NCBI GenBank assembly: GCA_015233515.1
Contig: JADFXS010000028.1
Coordinates: 1-19,144, forward strand
Direction: 5' to 3'
Length of the DNA stretch: 19,144 nt
Source: Deltaproteobacteria bacterium
Lineage (GTDB): Bacteria; Desulfobacterota; Desulfarculia; Adiutricales; JAGVGV01
The position numbers were made by a program, and so were the translations under genes. Below are positions 6,897 through 13,658 of the stretch, one piece after another. Within the stretch, counting starts at the first letter, position 1. Each line of letters starts with the position of its first letter. Below the pieces are notes generated by a model. The model was given only the letters and a program-made list of their open reading frames with translations, was not told the origin of the DNA and did not search any database.

Positions 6897-8822
6897 ATGA
6901 ATTTCCCCAACATATTTACAGAGTTCAAAATCAAGAATCTTACCCTGAAAAACCGTATCGTTCTCCCGGCCATGGTCGTAGGCTATGCCGATGATCACGG
7001 TCGAGTGACGGACCGCTATATCAAATACCTGGCAGCCAGAGCCAAGGGCGGGACCGGCCTGCTTATTACCGAAGCGGCCTTCATCGCCCCGGCCGGCCGG
7101 ATACTCCCCGGTGAGATCGGTATTTACGATGACAGTCTTGTTCCCGGCCTTAAACGGTTGATCGATCAAGTTCATTGTCATGGGGCGAAAATCGCCATTC
7201 AAATCAATCACGGCGGCCGACAGACGCATCCTTCGATCACCAATTGCCAGGTGGTCGCGCCGTCACCCATTCCTTGTCCCAGACGCCAAGCCCGGCCCAA
7301 ACCCCTTACCATTGAAGATATCCAGGAAATCATCCAGGATTTCACCGCGGCGGCCTGGCGCGCCAGGGAGGCCGGCGCCGATGCCATAGAAATTCATGGG
7401 GCCCATGGCTATTTAATCAACCAGTTTCTATCCCCTTATTCCAACCAGCGAACAGATCGATATGGCGGCTCACCCGAAAACCGGCTTCGTTTCGCATTGG
7501 AGATACTTGCTTCGATCCGGGAACGAATCGGCCGGGATTTTCCGATCATTTTTCGTCTATCCGCCGATGAATTCGTCGACGGCGGGTTGACCATTAGGGA
7601 AACCGGCCCAATTGCCAGACAACTCGTGCAGAGCGGTGTGGATATACTTCATGTTTCCGGCTCGGTTTACGGTTCCCTGGAAATGATGATCCAGCCGATG
7701 TTGGTGCCGCCGGGTTGTTTCGCCGGTTTAGCCAGGCAAATAAAACAAGTTACCGCGGCGCCGGTCATCACTGTCGGCCGAATCAACGATCCGGCTCTGG
7801 CGGAAAACCTCCTGGCCGGCGGCACGGCGGATCTCATCGCCATGGGGCGGGCTCAATTGGCCGATCCGGATCTGGTGGAGAAAATTCGCCGAGGCGAGGT
7901 CGATGACATCCGGAAGTGTGTGGCCTGCGTCCAAGGGTGCGTTAACGTCCGGCCAAGCCATGGTTCAACTTGTCTCCAAAATCCGGCCCTGGGCCGGGAC
8001 GAGGAAATGAATATTTCCCCGGCTGATGCGGTTAAATCCGTGGTTATCGTCGGCGGCGGCCCCGGCGGGTTGGAAGCGGCCCGCGTGGCCGCGCTGCGTG
8101 GGCATCAAGTGGTTTTATTCGAGGAACAGGACGCTCTCGGAGGGCAAATCAATCTGGCCGCCATACCACCCGGCAAGGGTGAGTTTCAGAACGTAATTTC
8201 CTGGCGGGTCAGGCAACTGAAAAAATTGAAAGTGGATGTCCGCCTCTCCATGGAGGCGTCAGCCGATACAATTCTGCAATTGAAACCGGACGTGGTGGTC
8301 ATCGCCACCGGAGCAGGGCCGTGTACGCCCTCCATACCGGGTTTGAACGGACAAAAAAACATCAGCACCGCCGCCGATATCCTTAAAGGTCGGCTTCCTG
8401 AAGGCCGTCGCGTCTGTATAATCGGCGGCGGATTGGTCGGTTGTGAGACCGCGCTTTATTTAGCCGGAAAAATCGAACAAATTTCGATCGTCGAGCTGCG
8501 TCACGGCTTGGCCTTGGATGCCGATGAGCGCCTAAGGATCATACTGTTAAAAGAACTAATGGCTAAAGGCATAGATTGTCATACCGATACTAACGTGGTC
8601 TCGGTCTCACTGAAAGAAGTCTCGACCCTGGCGGCCGGGCAGGAGCAAAAAATTCCGTCGGACAGCGTAGTGGTGGCTTTGGGGAGCCAACCCCGGCGCA
8701 AGATCGCCGACGAGCTTGAAAAGAAATTCACCGGGCGGATATTTTCCATTGGCGACTGTGTCCAGCCGCGAAACGCCCTGGAAGCCATTCGCGAGGGTTT
8801 TGATACCGCCCTGAAAATATAG
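6897..8822 (+). CDS. Fe-S flavin oxidoreductase, 2,4-dienoyl-CoA reductase/enoate reductase type (OYE-like)
   Basis: 641 residues, the size of FadH, trimethylamine dehydrogenase, BaiCD and clostridial enoate reductases. Residues 1-340 form the FMN TIM barrel: PAMVVGYADDHG near 24-35, INHGGRQTHP at 103-112, the active-site HGAHGYLINQFLSP at 167-180 and NQRTDRYGGS. The [4Fe-4S] cluster ligands are Cys341, Cys344, Cys348 and Cys359. The C-terminal half holds two dinucleotide sites, VVIVGGGPGGLEAA (from 382) for FAD and VCIIGGGLVGCETA (from 506) for NAD(P)H, and ends with the FAD-sealing SIGDCVQPRNALEA. All cofactor sites appear intact. Family members reduce activated C=C bonds of enoates, dienoyl-CoA or bile acids, often in strict anaerobes. 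Within this cluster it is the best candidate for reductive activation of an unsaturated ring or ring-opened product. ATG 6897 follows AAAGGA. The stop TAG 8820-8822 is also the first triplet of the second repeat copy. Confidence 0.92.
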   Translation: MNFPNIFTEFKIKNLTLKNRIVLPAMVVGYADDHGRVTDRYIKYLAARAKGGTGLLITEAAFIAPAGRILPGEIGIYDDSLVPGLKRLIDQVHCHGAKIAIQINHGGRQTHPSITNCQVVAPSPIPCPRRQARPKPLTIEDIQEIIQDFTAAAWRAREAGADAIEIHGAHGYLINQFLSPYSNQRTDRYGGSPENRLRFALEILASIRERIGRDFPIIFRLSADEFVDGGLTIRETGPIARQLVQSGVDILHVSGSVYGSLEMMIQPMLVPPGCFAGLARQIKQVTAAPVITVGRINDPALAENLLAGGTADLIAMGRAQLADPDLVEKIRRGEVDDIRKCVACVQGCVNVRPSHGSTCLQNPALGRDEEMNISPADAVKSVVIVGGGPGGLEAARVAALRGHQVVLFEEQDALGGQINLAAIPPGKGEFQNVISWRVRQLKKLKVDVRLSMEASADTILQLKPDVVVIATGAGPCTPSIPGLNGQKNISTAADILKGRLPEGRRVCIIGGGLVGCETALYLAGKIEQISIVELRHGLALDADERLRIILLKELMAKGIDCHTDTNVVSVSLKEVSTLAAGQEQKIPSDSVVVALGSQPRRKIADELEKKFTGRIFSIGDCVQPRNALEAIREGFDTALKI

Positions 8823-8879
8823 ACCTTAAACAATGAACTACCCCGCAGCAAGCTGCGAGGTATCAAAAGGATGTGATAC
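8820..8879. repeat. Dispersed 60-bp palindromic repeat, copy 2 (inverted relative to copy 1)
   Basis: Reverse-complement match to 1-60 with 3 differences (at the 10th, 16th and 59th positions). The core palindrome pairs 8839-8849 with 8852-8862 around AA, with one mismatch. It begins at the stop codon of the oxidoreductase gene. The two copies face each other and enclose the transporter and four enzyme genes. Confidence 0.85.
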
Positions 8880-8889
8880 TATTCTCAGG

Positions 8890-8903
8890 CGAAGCAAGCT
8901 TCG
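8890..8903. repeat. Second small palindrome of the composite repeat region
   Basis: CGAAGC-AA-GCTTCG is a perfect palindrome with the same AA centre as the core of the 60-bp repeat, 27 nt downstream of that core. The following AATTCGACCCGAAGCGATTAAA-like tail is GC/AT mixed and noncoding. Two similar palindromes in a row suggest a composite interspersed repeat (BIME-like). No T-run follows, so it is not a classic terminator. Confidence 0.6.
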
Positions 8904-8951
8904 AGGAATTCGACCCGAAGCGATTAAATCTGTTTGAAAGGCCTTGAACTT

Positions 8952-10121
8952 ATGACCAGCATGATCGATCGAAATACGTTGGTTAAACTCTGCCGTGACC
9001 TTATTCAGTCGCCGAGCATCAATCCACCGGCCGAAACCGCCGGGTGCGCGGAGATTATGGTCGAATTTTTCAATAAAAACGACATCCGCACCGAAATAGT
9101 TGAAGGACGCTCAGGGGCGGTCAACATCGTGGCTAGAATGGCCGGTCAGGCGGATGGATCGCGGTTACTTTTGAACGGTCACCTAGATGTTGTTCCGCCC
9201 GGTCCGGGCTGGAGCGTCGATCCCTTTGGAGCTGAACTAAAAGACGGCCGCATCTACGGTCGAGGCGCGGTGGATATGAAATCGGGCCTCGCGGCCATGG
9301 CCATGGCCATGGTCACTCTGAAAAAATCCGGGTTTCCTTTTGCTGGTGAAATTATCTTTACCGGCGTGGCGGATGAGGAGACGGGCAGCCGATGGGGGAC
9401 CCGACATCTTTTGGACATGGGTCTTATCGAGGCGGTTGATTACGCTGTCGTAGCCGAACCTACGTACCTGAAAGTCATGCCCGGCAATCGCGGCTTGCGC
9501 TGGTTGGACATCACTATCAGCGGCCGAGCCGCTCATGCCGGCCGGCCTCACCTCGGAATCAATGCCGTCTCCCTGGCCGCCAAGCTAGTTCAGTCCATCG
9601 AAATGTTGCAGTTTACGGAAAGCAATAATGCTTTTGAGATACCGCGGCCGACGATGGCCGTGACCATGATTCAAGGCGGACGCCAGGCCAACATCGTCCC
9701 CGACTCATGTTGCTTGACCATGGACCGCCGGATGATCCCCGGTGAGACGGCTCATAGCGTCATCAGCGAGGTGGAGGCGCTGATCCGGCCCCTGGTCGAG
9801 GCGGAAGGCGGCGCGGTGATAAATGTCCAGGCCAGACCTGATTACTGGGATCCTTTTCTGTTATCGAATGACGAACCCATCGTCAAGTTGATGGTCGAAT
9901 CGGTAGCCGAAGTCACCGGCCGGCCGGTCACCATCCTGGGCAAGGGGGCTTGCACCGACGCCTCGCACCTATTTAATAGGGCCGGCATACCGACGGTTAT
10001 TTTTGGACCCGGCGACGAACGGCTGGCTCATCAGGTCGATGAGTGGGTAGGCATAACCGATCTCGTTCAAGCCGCGGAGACCTATTTTCACCTGATGAAG
10101 AAGGTTTTAAGACCAACGTGA
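8952..10121 (+). CDS. M20-family metallohydrolase (ArgE/DapE/YgeY-type deacylase)
   Basis: 389-residue zinc-dependent hydrolase of the M20 family, which removes acyl or carbamoyl groups from amino-acid-like substrates. Catalytic features are complete: His77 and Asp79 in NGHLDVVPPGPGW, the bridging Asp108 in YGRGAVDMKSGLAAM, catalytic Glu142 with metal ligand Glu143 in ADEETGS, Glu169 in AEPTYLKV, and His360 near the C-terminus in GDERLAHQVDEWV. The dimerisation (lid) domain lies at about 183-297, with GRAAHAGRPHLGINA and GGRQANIVPDSC. I chose ATG 8952 because GAAAGG lies about 10 nt upstream; a TTG at 8934 and ATG 8961 are alternatives. It resembles ArgE/DapE and YgeY more than the HyuC/AllC carbamoylase branch. 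Followed by a hydantoinase-type gene, it recalls the E. coli ygeY-hyuA pair of anaerobic purine breakdown. Confidence 0.88.
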   Translation: MTSMIDRNTLVKLCRDLIQSPSINPPAETAGCAEIMVEFFNKNDIRTEIVEGRSGAVNIVARMAGQADGSRLLLNGHLDVVPPGPGWSVDPFGAELKDGRIYGRGAVDMKSGLAAMAMAMVTLKKSGFPFAGEIIFTGVADEETGSRWGTRHLLDMGLIEAVDYAVVAEPTYLKVMPGNRGLRWLDITISGRAAHAGRPHLGINAVSLAAKLVQSIEMLQFTESNNAFEIPRPTMAVTMIQGGRQANIVPDSCCLTMDRRMIPGETAHSVISEVEALIRPLVEAEGGAVINVQARPDYWDPFLLSNDEPIVKLMVESVAEVTGRPVTILGKGACTDASHLFNRAGIPTVIFGPGDERLAHQVDEWVGITDLVQAAETYFHLMKKVLRPT

Positions 10122-10368
10122 AAGTCTGTAGGGAAACCCGCCCGAGGCGGGCAAGCCCGACCAGGAAACGGGCGAACGGATGCTTTGGCGGAAGTCTCTG
10201 GACAGCCGTCACCAGGGGAAAATTCATATCCTTGAGAATAACAGCGATGCTCGAAAGTTTTTTCGGAATGATGCGGTCAAAATCTTAGCTCATTCGCGAA
10301 CAGCCCAGTCGGCCATTTATATGAAAATGGTGGTCTTGACAACGCCGCATTTAGGTAATGAGTTCCAG

Positions 10369-10398
10369 CTAGCTCCCAAGCTCCAGCTTGAGAGCTAG
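10369..10398. repeat. 14-bp hairpin with minimal loop
   Basis: CTAGCTCCCAAGCT (10369-10382) pairs with AGCTTGAGAGCTAG (10385-10398), one mismatch, 2 nt between arms. No T-run follows, so it looks like a dispersed palindrome rather than an intrinsic terminator. Confidence 0.6.
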
Positions 10399-10423
10399 GA
10401 AAAATTCGCGAACAGCCCGGTCG

Positions 10424-10511
10424 GTCATTTCGACCGAAAGGAAAAATCTCATTGTGATTTGGTAGTGTTGGAGATTTCTCGTCGCGGCCTGTGGCCGCTC
10501 CTCGAAATGAC
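10424..10511. repeat. Nested palindromic, MITE-like element
   Basis: The ends GTCATTTCGA (10424-10433) and TCGAAATGAC (10502-10511) are perfect inverted repeats. Inside them AAATCTC (10444-10450) pairs with GAGATTT (10471-10477), and GCGGCC/GGCCGC (10484-10489, 10493-10498) forms a third stem. The whole could fold into a branched structure of about 88 nt. Short elements with GTCATTTCGA termini and a GAGATTTCTC-type segment are, from general knowledge, common interspersed repeats in several bacterial phyla. Copy number in this genome cannot be seen here. Confidence 0.6.
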
Positions 10512-10569
10512 AATGACACTTCAAAACGAAGAAACTTTCGAGAACCATTATAAAATGAAGTGGGCCTAG

Positions 10570-11892
10570 ATGAACGATATAATTATAACCGGCGGCACGG
10601 TAGTAAATCACTTCGGCCGAACGCGTTGCGATCTCTCCATACAAAACGGAAAAATTGCCGCTCTTGGCCACCCTGGCGGTCCAACCGATCACTACCGACG
10701 GATTGACGCGGAGGGGAAGTTGGTTCTGCCCGGGCTTATCGACACTCACGTTCATCTTGGTCTGGTCAGGGACTTTGACCAGGATTGCCTGACCGAGTCG
10801 CGCGCCGCCGCCGCCGGCGGGGTGACAACCATCTTACCCCACTTGATCAGTAAAAACGATCCGCTCGACCAGCTTGATAAGGCCTGGCAGGCCGTCCGGC
10901 GGCAGGCCCGGGTCAATGTCGGGTTTCACCTGAGTATCTCTTCGCCGGATCATTTATCAGCCATAGACCAGGCTTACGCCAAGGGGATCAAGGCCTTTAA
11001 ATTCTTTTTGGGTTACAAAGGCCATGACAGCCGCAGGCTGGGCCTTGGGCAGCTGGACTACGGCTTGCTTTTACAGGCCTTTAAAAAAATCAGTGTTAAA
11101 AAAGGCCTCTGCCTGGTCCATGCCGAGGACTGGGATCTCATTCAGGCGTTATTGCCCGAATACCAACACCGCTCCGGTCTTGACGCCTGGCATGAAGCGC
11201 GGGCTGATTTCGCGGAAGAGATCAGTATCAATAGCGTGGCCGTTCTGGCCAGACAGACCGGTTGCCGGCTAGGCATTGTTCACGTGAGCTCTAGTCGCGG
11301 CCTGGAAGCCATCAGGAGAGCCAAACGATCCGGAATCGACATTTTTGGAGAAGCCTGCCCTCAGTATCTGACCTTGGATTGCCACAGCCCGGATATTCTG
11401 GCGCCTTTGACCGCAAAGATTACGCCGCCGGTTAGGACCAGGGAGGATTTGGAATGCCTGTGGGACGGGGTTCGCGGCAGGGATATCATCACTTCCGGCA
11501 CCGATCACTGCTCCCTGACCAAATCGGAAAAGCTCGGGACGGACATTTGGTCTACCAGACCCGGCTTTCCAGGCCTCGAAACTTTTCTGCCGCTGCTTTA
11601 TACCAAGGGTGTCAGGGAAAAACGCATTACTCTGGAAGATCTGGTCGGCCTCGTGTCCCATCAAAACGCTGAACAATATGGCTTGGCGACCAAAGGCTGC
11701 CTTTTACCCGGCTATGATGCCGATATCGTTATCCTCGACCCTGAAAAAGAGGCCGTGGTTAGAGCAAACGCCTTGATGACTTCGGCGGATTTCACTCCCT
11801 TTGAAGGCTGGTCGCTATATGGGTGGCCCTGTATGACCATTGTTGCCGGCCGAGTAATCATGGAAAATGGCGTTATTGTCGAGGATGCCTAG
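10570..11892 (+). CDS. Hydantoinase/dihydropyrimidinase/allantoinase-type amidohydrolase (HyuA-like)
   Basis: 440-residue metal-dependent hydrolase that opens cyclic amides (hydantoins, dihydropyrimidines, allantoin). It has the full binuclear-site set: His60 and His62 in LPGLIDTHVHLG, the probable carboxylated Lys144 in GIKAFKFFLGYKG, His184 in CLVHAEDWDL, His238 in GIVHVSSSRG and Asp312 in SGTDHCSLT. The C-terminal KG-x-LLPGYDADIVILDP and FTPFEGWSLYGWP blocks are typical of the allantoinase/dihydropyrimidinase/dihydroorotase group. Length is slightly below the 450-480 of dihydropyrimidinases. ATG 10570 follows a stop-dense spacer and has GTGGG nearby but no strong ribosome binding site. It is followed after 30 nt by a second amidohydrolase, so the two are co-transcribed. 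The exact ring substrate is open; the flavin reductase upstream would suit a reduced ring. Confidence 0.9.
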   Translation: MNDIIITGGTVVNHFGRTRCDLSIQNGKIAALGHPGGPTDHYRRIDAEGKLVLPGLIDTHVHLGLVRDFDQDCLTESRAAAAGGVTTILPHLISKNDPLDQLDKAWQAVRRQARVNVGFHLSISSPDHLSAIDQAYAKGIKAFKFFLGYKGHDSRRLGLGQLDYGLLLQAFKKISVKKGLCLVHAEDWDLIQALLPEYQHRSGLDAWHEARADFAEEISINSVAVLARQTGCRLGIVHVSSSRGLEAIRRAKRSGIDIFGEACPQYLTLDCHSPDILAPLTAKITPPVRTREDLECLWDGVRGRDIITSGTDHCSLTKSEKLGTDIWSTRPGFPGLETFLPLLYTKGVREKRITLEDLVGLVSHQNAEQYGLATKGCLLPGYDADIVILDPEKEAVVRANALMTSADFTPFEGWSLYGWPCMTIVAGRVIMENGVIVEDA

Positions 11893-11922
11893 CCATGAAT
11901 GAAAATGAAAAGGATGGCTCTA

Positions 11923-13332
11923 ATGCCGATCGTCAAAATACACCAACCCTTGGCGCCCGATAATGATTTGAATCTGACGCGACGCGATTTGTTTGTCGAA
12001 GGTTCGAAGATCGTGCTTAAACCGAGCGGGCCGGTGGAAGAAATATTCGACGCGAGCGGTTATATCGTTCTGCCGGGCTTCGTCAATGCCCATCTTCATT
12101 CCAACGAGGTTTTCCATAAAGGCCTTTTCGATGGTTTGCCCTTGGAACTCTGGGCGTTACTCGTTTATTCCAGCCCGAAACCGGTCCAACTATCCAAACG
12201 GCAGGTTTATCTGCGAACGGCGCTGGCCGCGGTTGAAATGTTGCTTTCCGGAACCACCACGGCCATAGATCACCTCTATGATCCGGGGCTGGCCGATGGA
12301 AACCTGGAAATGGTAATTAAAGCTTACGAAGATGCGGGTCTCCGGACGGCAATATGTATCGGCGCGGCGGATCTCGGGCCGGGCGCAACCTTTCCCGAAG
12401 TGGCCGGTCTGAAAAAACATTTGCAAACCGCGAATCATATTCGACAAACTTGTGAAGGATATCTGCGGGACTACCAGGGTCGTGAAATGCTTAAAATCGG
12501 TTTGGGCCCCACCGGACCGCAGCGCTGTTCCGATGAGCTTCTCTCCGGGTTCACGGAACTGGCGGAAAAATACGATACAATAATCCACACTCACCTTCTG
12601 GAAACCAAATACCAGGCGGTCAGAGCCGGGTATAATCTGGCCGCCAGGCTTCAACGCTTGTCTTTTTCTTCACCGCGCGTCAGTTTTTCCCATTGTGTCT
12701 GGAACAGCGCGGCCGAGAACGATTTGATCGCTTCGACCGGCGCCACGGTGGTCCACAATCCAATTAGCAATTTGAAGATAGGCGCCGGTTTGGCGGCCAC
12801 GGGTAGTTTTATCGCGCAAGGCCTTAATCTGGCGTTAGGCACCGATGGTTCGGCCTGCAATGATAGCCTGTCCCTGCCGGAGGTCATGAAAACCGCTTGT
12901 CTGATCAGCCAAGTCAATAACGGATTGCCAATCCGGCCTGGTGACGCCTGGCGGGCCGCGACTTCAGGTGGAGCGCGCAGCGCCGGATTAGCCAATCTTA
13001 TCGGAAGCTTGTCTCCGGAGAGTTACGCCGACCTAGTTTTTCTGCCGCTTGACCAACCGGCTCTGACCCCCCTGAATAACTGGCTTCATCAATTGGTTTA
13101 CTGTTCGCCTCGGGTCTCCCACGTCATGGTCAATGGCCGATGGTCCATTAAGCTCGGCCAACCTTCCCGCGTTGATTTGGCCGCCTTGCTTCAGGAAATC
13201 CAAAAAGAATGGCCGGATATACAGGCCCGCGTTCTGGCGTCCCTGGCCGAGGCGCAAAAATTAAAATCCCGGGTTGAACCTTTTTATCGGGCTTTTATCA
13301 AAAGCCTCCCCAAGCCTGAAGCGAGACCCTGA
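11923..13332 (+). CDS. ATZ/TRZ-family amidohydrolase (nucleobase deaminase/chlorohydrolase type)
   Basis: 469-residue mononuclear amidohydrolase. Signature residues are present: His57 and His59 in LPGFVNAHLHSNE, His224 in IIHTHLLETKYQ, His257 in VSFSHCVWNS and Asp308 in LALGTDGSACND, with the substrate-side segment VVHNPISNLKIGAG. This is the ATZ/TRZ/guanine deaminase/SsnA group, which deaminates or dechlorinates aminated N-heterocycles such as guanine, 8-oxoguanine, methylthioadenosine or s-triazines. The frame is open from ATG 11899, but AAAAGGA at 11908-11914 sits 8 nt before ATG 11923, and the protein then starts MPIVKIHQPLAPDN, so I prefer 11923. The gene closes the plus-strand cluster. 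Together with the hydantoinase-type and M20 genes it matches in kind the E. coli ygeY-hyuA-ssnA set, though its HTHLLE motif is closer to other subgroups than to SsnA itself. Confidence 0.87.
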   Translation: MPIVKIHQPLAPDNDLNLTRRDLFVEGSKIVLKPSGPVEEIFDASGYIVLPGFVNAHLHSNEVFHKGLFDGLPLELWALLVYSSPKPVQLSKRQVYLRTALAAVEMLLSGTTTAIDHLYDPGLADGNLEMVIKAYEDAGLRTAICIGAADLGPGATFPEVAGLKKHLQTANHIRQTCEGYLRDYQGREMLKIGLGPTGPQRCSDELLSGFTELAEKYDTIIHTHLLETKYQAVRAGYNLAARLQRLSFSSPRVSFSHCVWNSAAENDLIASTGATVVHNPISNLKIGAGLAATGSFIAQGLNLALGTDGSACNDSLSLPEVMKTACLISQVNNGLPIRPGDAWRAATSGGARSAGLANLIGSLSPESYADLVFLPLDQPALTPLNNWLHQLVYCSPRVSHVMVNGRWSIKLGQPSRVDLAALLQEIQKEWPDIQARVLASLAEAQKLKSRVEPFYRAFIKSLPKPEARP

Positions 13333-13658
13333 TTCTCCTTTTGATTTCTTCCCGCGCTTTGGCAAAAAATAAAGGGTTCGCCATGGACCTCGATCTTTTT
13401 CCCTTTGACCGAAAAATTGTCGTTTTCCTTGAGCAGAACCAAATTCCCGGCGGGAGTTTTCTTGGGCCGGCCGCGGCTCACCACAACGAGCAGTGCCATT
13501 TGAAATGCTCAACCTGTTCAGTAGAGTCTTGACACGCATTGCTTCTCCTTTGCGGCCAGGATGATTTCTCGCAAAAACCATAATAGCCGGCACGGAGAGG
13601 CAATGCCCTTGTTTTTTACGAACTCACTTCACAGATTCTACGGAAGAGGCGTTGATCC
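13333..13658. other. 326-bp convergent intergenic region with a possible broken minus-strand ORF
   Basis: The region separates the plus-strand cluster from the minus-strand lipoprotein gene. On the minus strand a strong ribosome binding site AAAGGAGA precedes ATG at 13539, whose product begins MRVKTLLNR and then turns into low-complexity, arginine-rich sequence ending at 13261. A second minus frame (13499 back to 13284, beginning MALLVVVSRGRPKKTPAG) reads more like a real protein and includes VHGEPFIFCQSAGR. One frame change would join them. This may be a decayed gene, perhaps transposase-derived, but I do not recognise the family with confidence. No convincing bidirectional terminator is visible. 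Confidence 0.35.

Larger units (their letters stand above)
10122..10569. other. 448-bp intergenic region dense in palindromes
   Basis: No credible gene is seen on either strand. From left to right it contains: a GC hairpin CCCGCC/GGCGGG (10137-10142 with 10146-10151, loop CGA) just after the M20 stop; CTCGAAAGTTTTTTCG at 10250-10265, which recurs inverted at 10527-10542 with one mismatch; a 27-bp direct repeat (10292-10318 and 10404-10430, 2 differences); a 14-bp near-perfect hairpin at 10369-10398; and a nested palindromic element at 10424-10511. This looks like an accumulation of interspersed repeats rather than a regulatory leader. A separate promoter for the downstream genes is possible but not identifiable. 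Confidence 0.6.

Noticed and set aside
6548..6973. Minus-strand 141-codon open frame opposite the isochorismatase gene
   Set aside because: It is a shadow; the plus-strand gene carries the full Asp-Lys-Cys triad.
10137..10151. GC hairpin after the M20 gene as an intrinsic terminator
   Set aside because: The stem is strong but is followed by CAAGCCCGACC, not a T-run.
10336..10360. TTGACA promoter-like hexamer
   Set aside because: No acceptable -10 hexamer at 16-18 nt; the nearest AT-rich hexamer is too close, and the region is repeat sequence.
10292..10430. CRISPR-like direct repeats
   Set aside because: Only two copies of the 27-bp unit, 112 bp apart, with no regular spacers and no cas genes.
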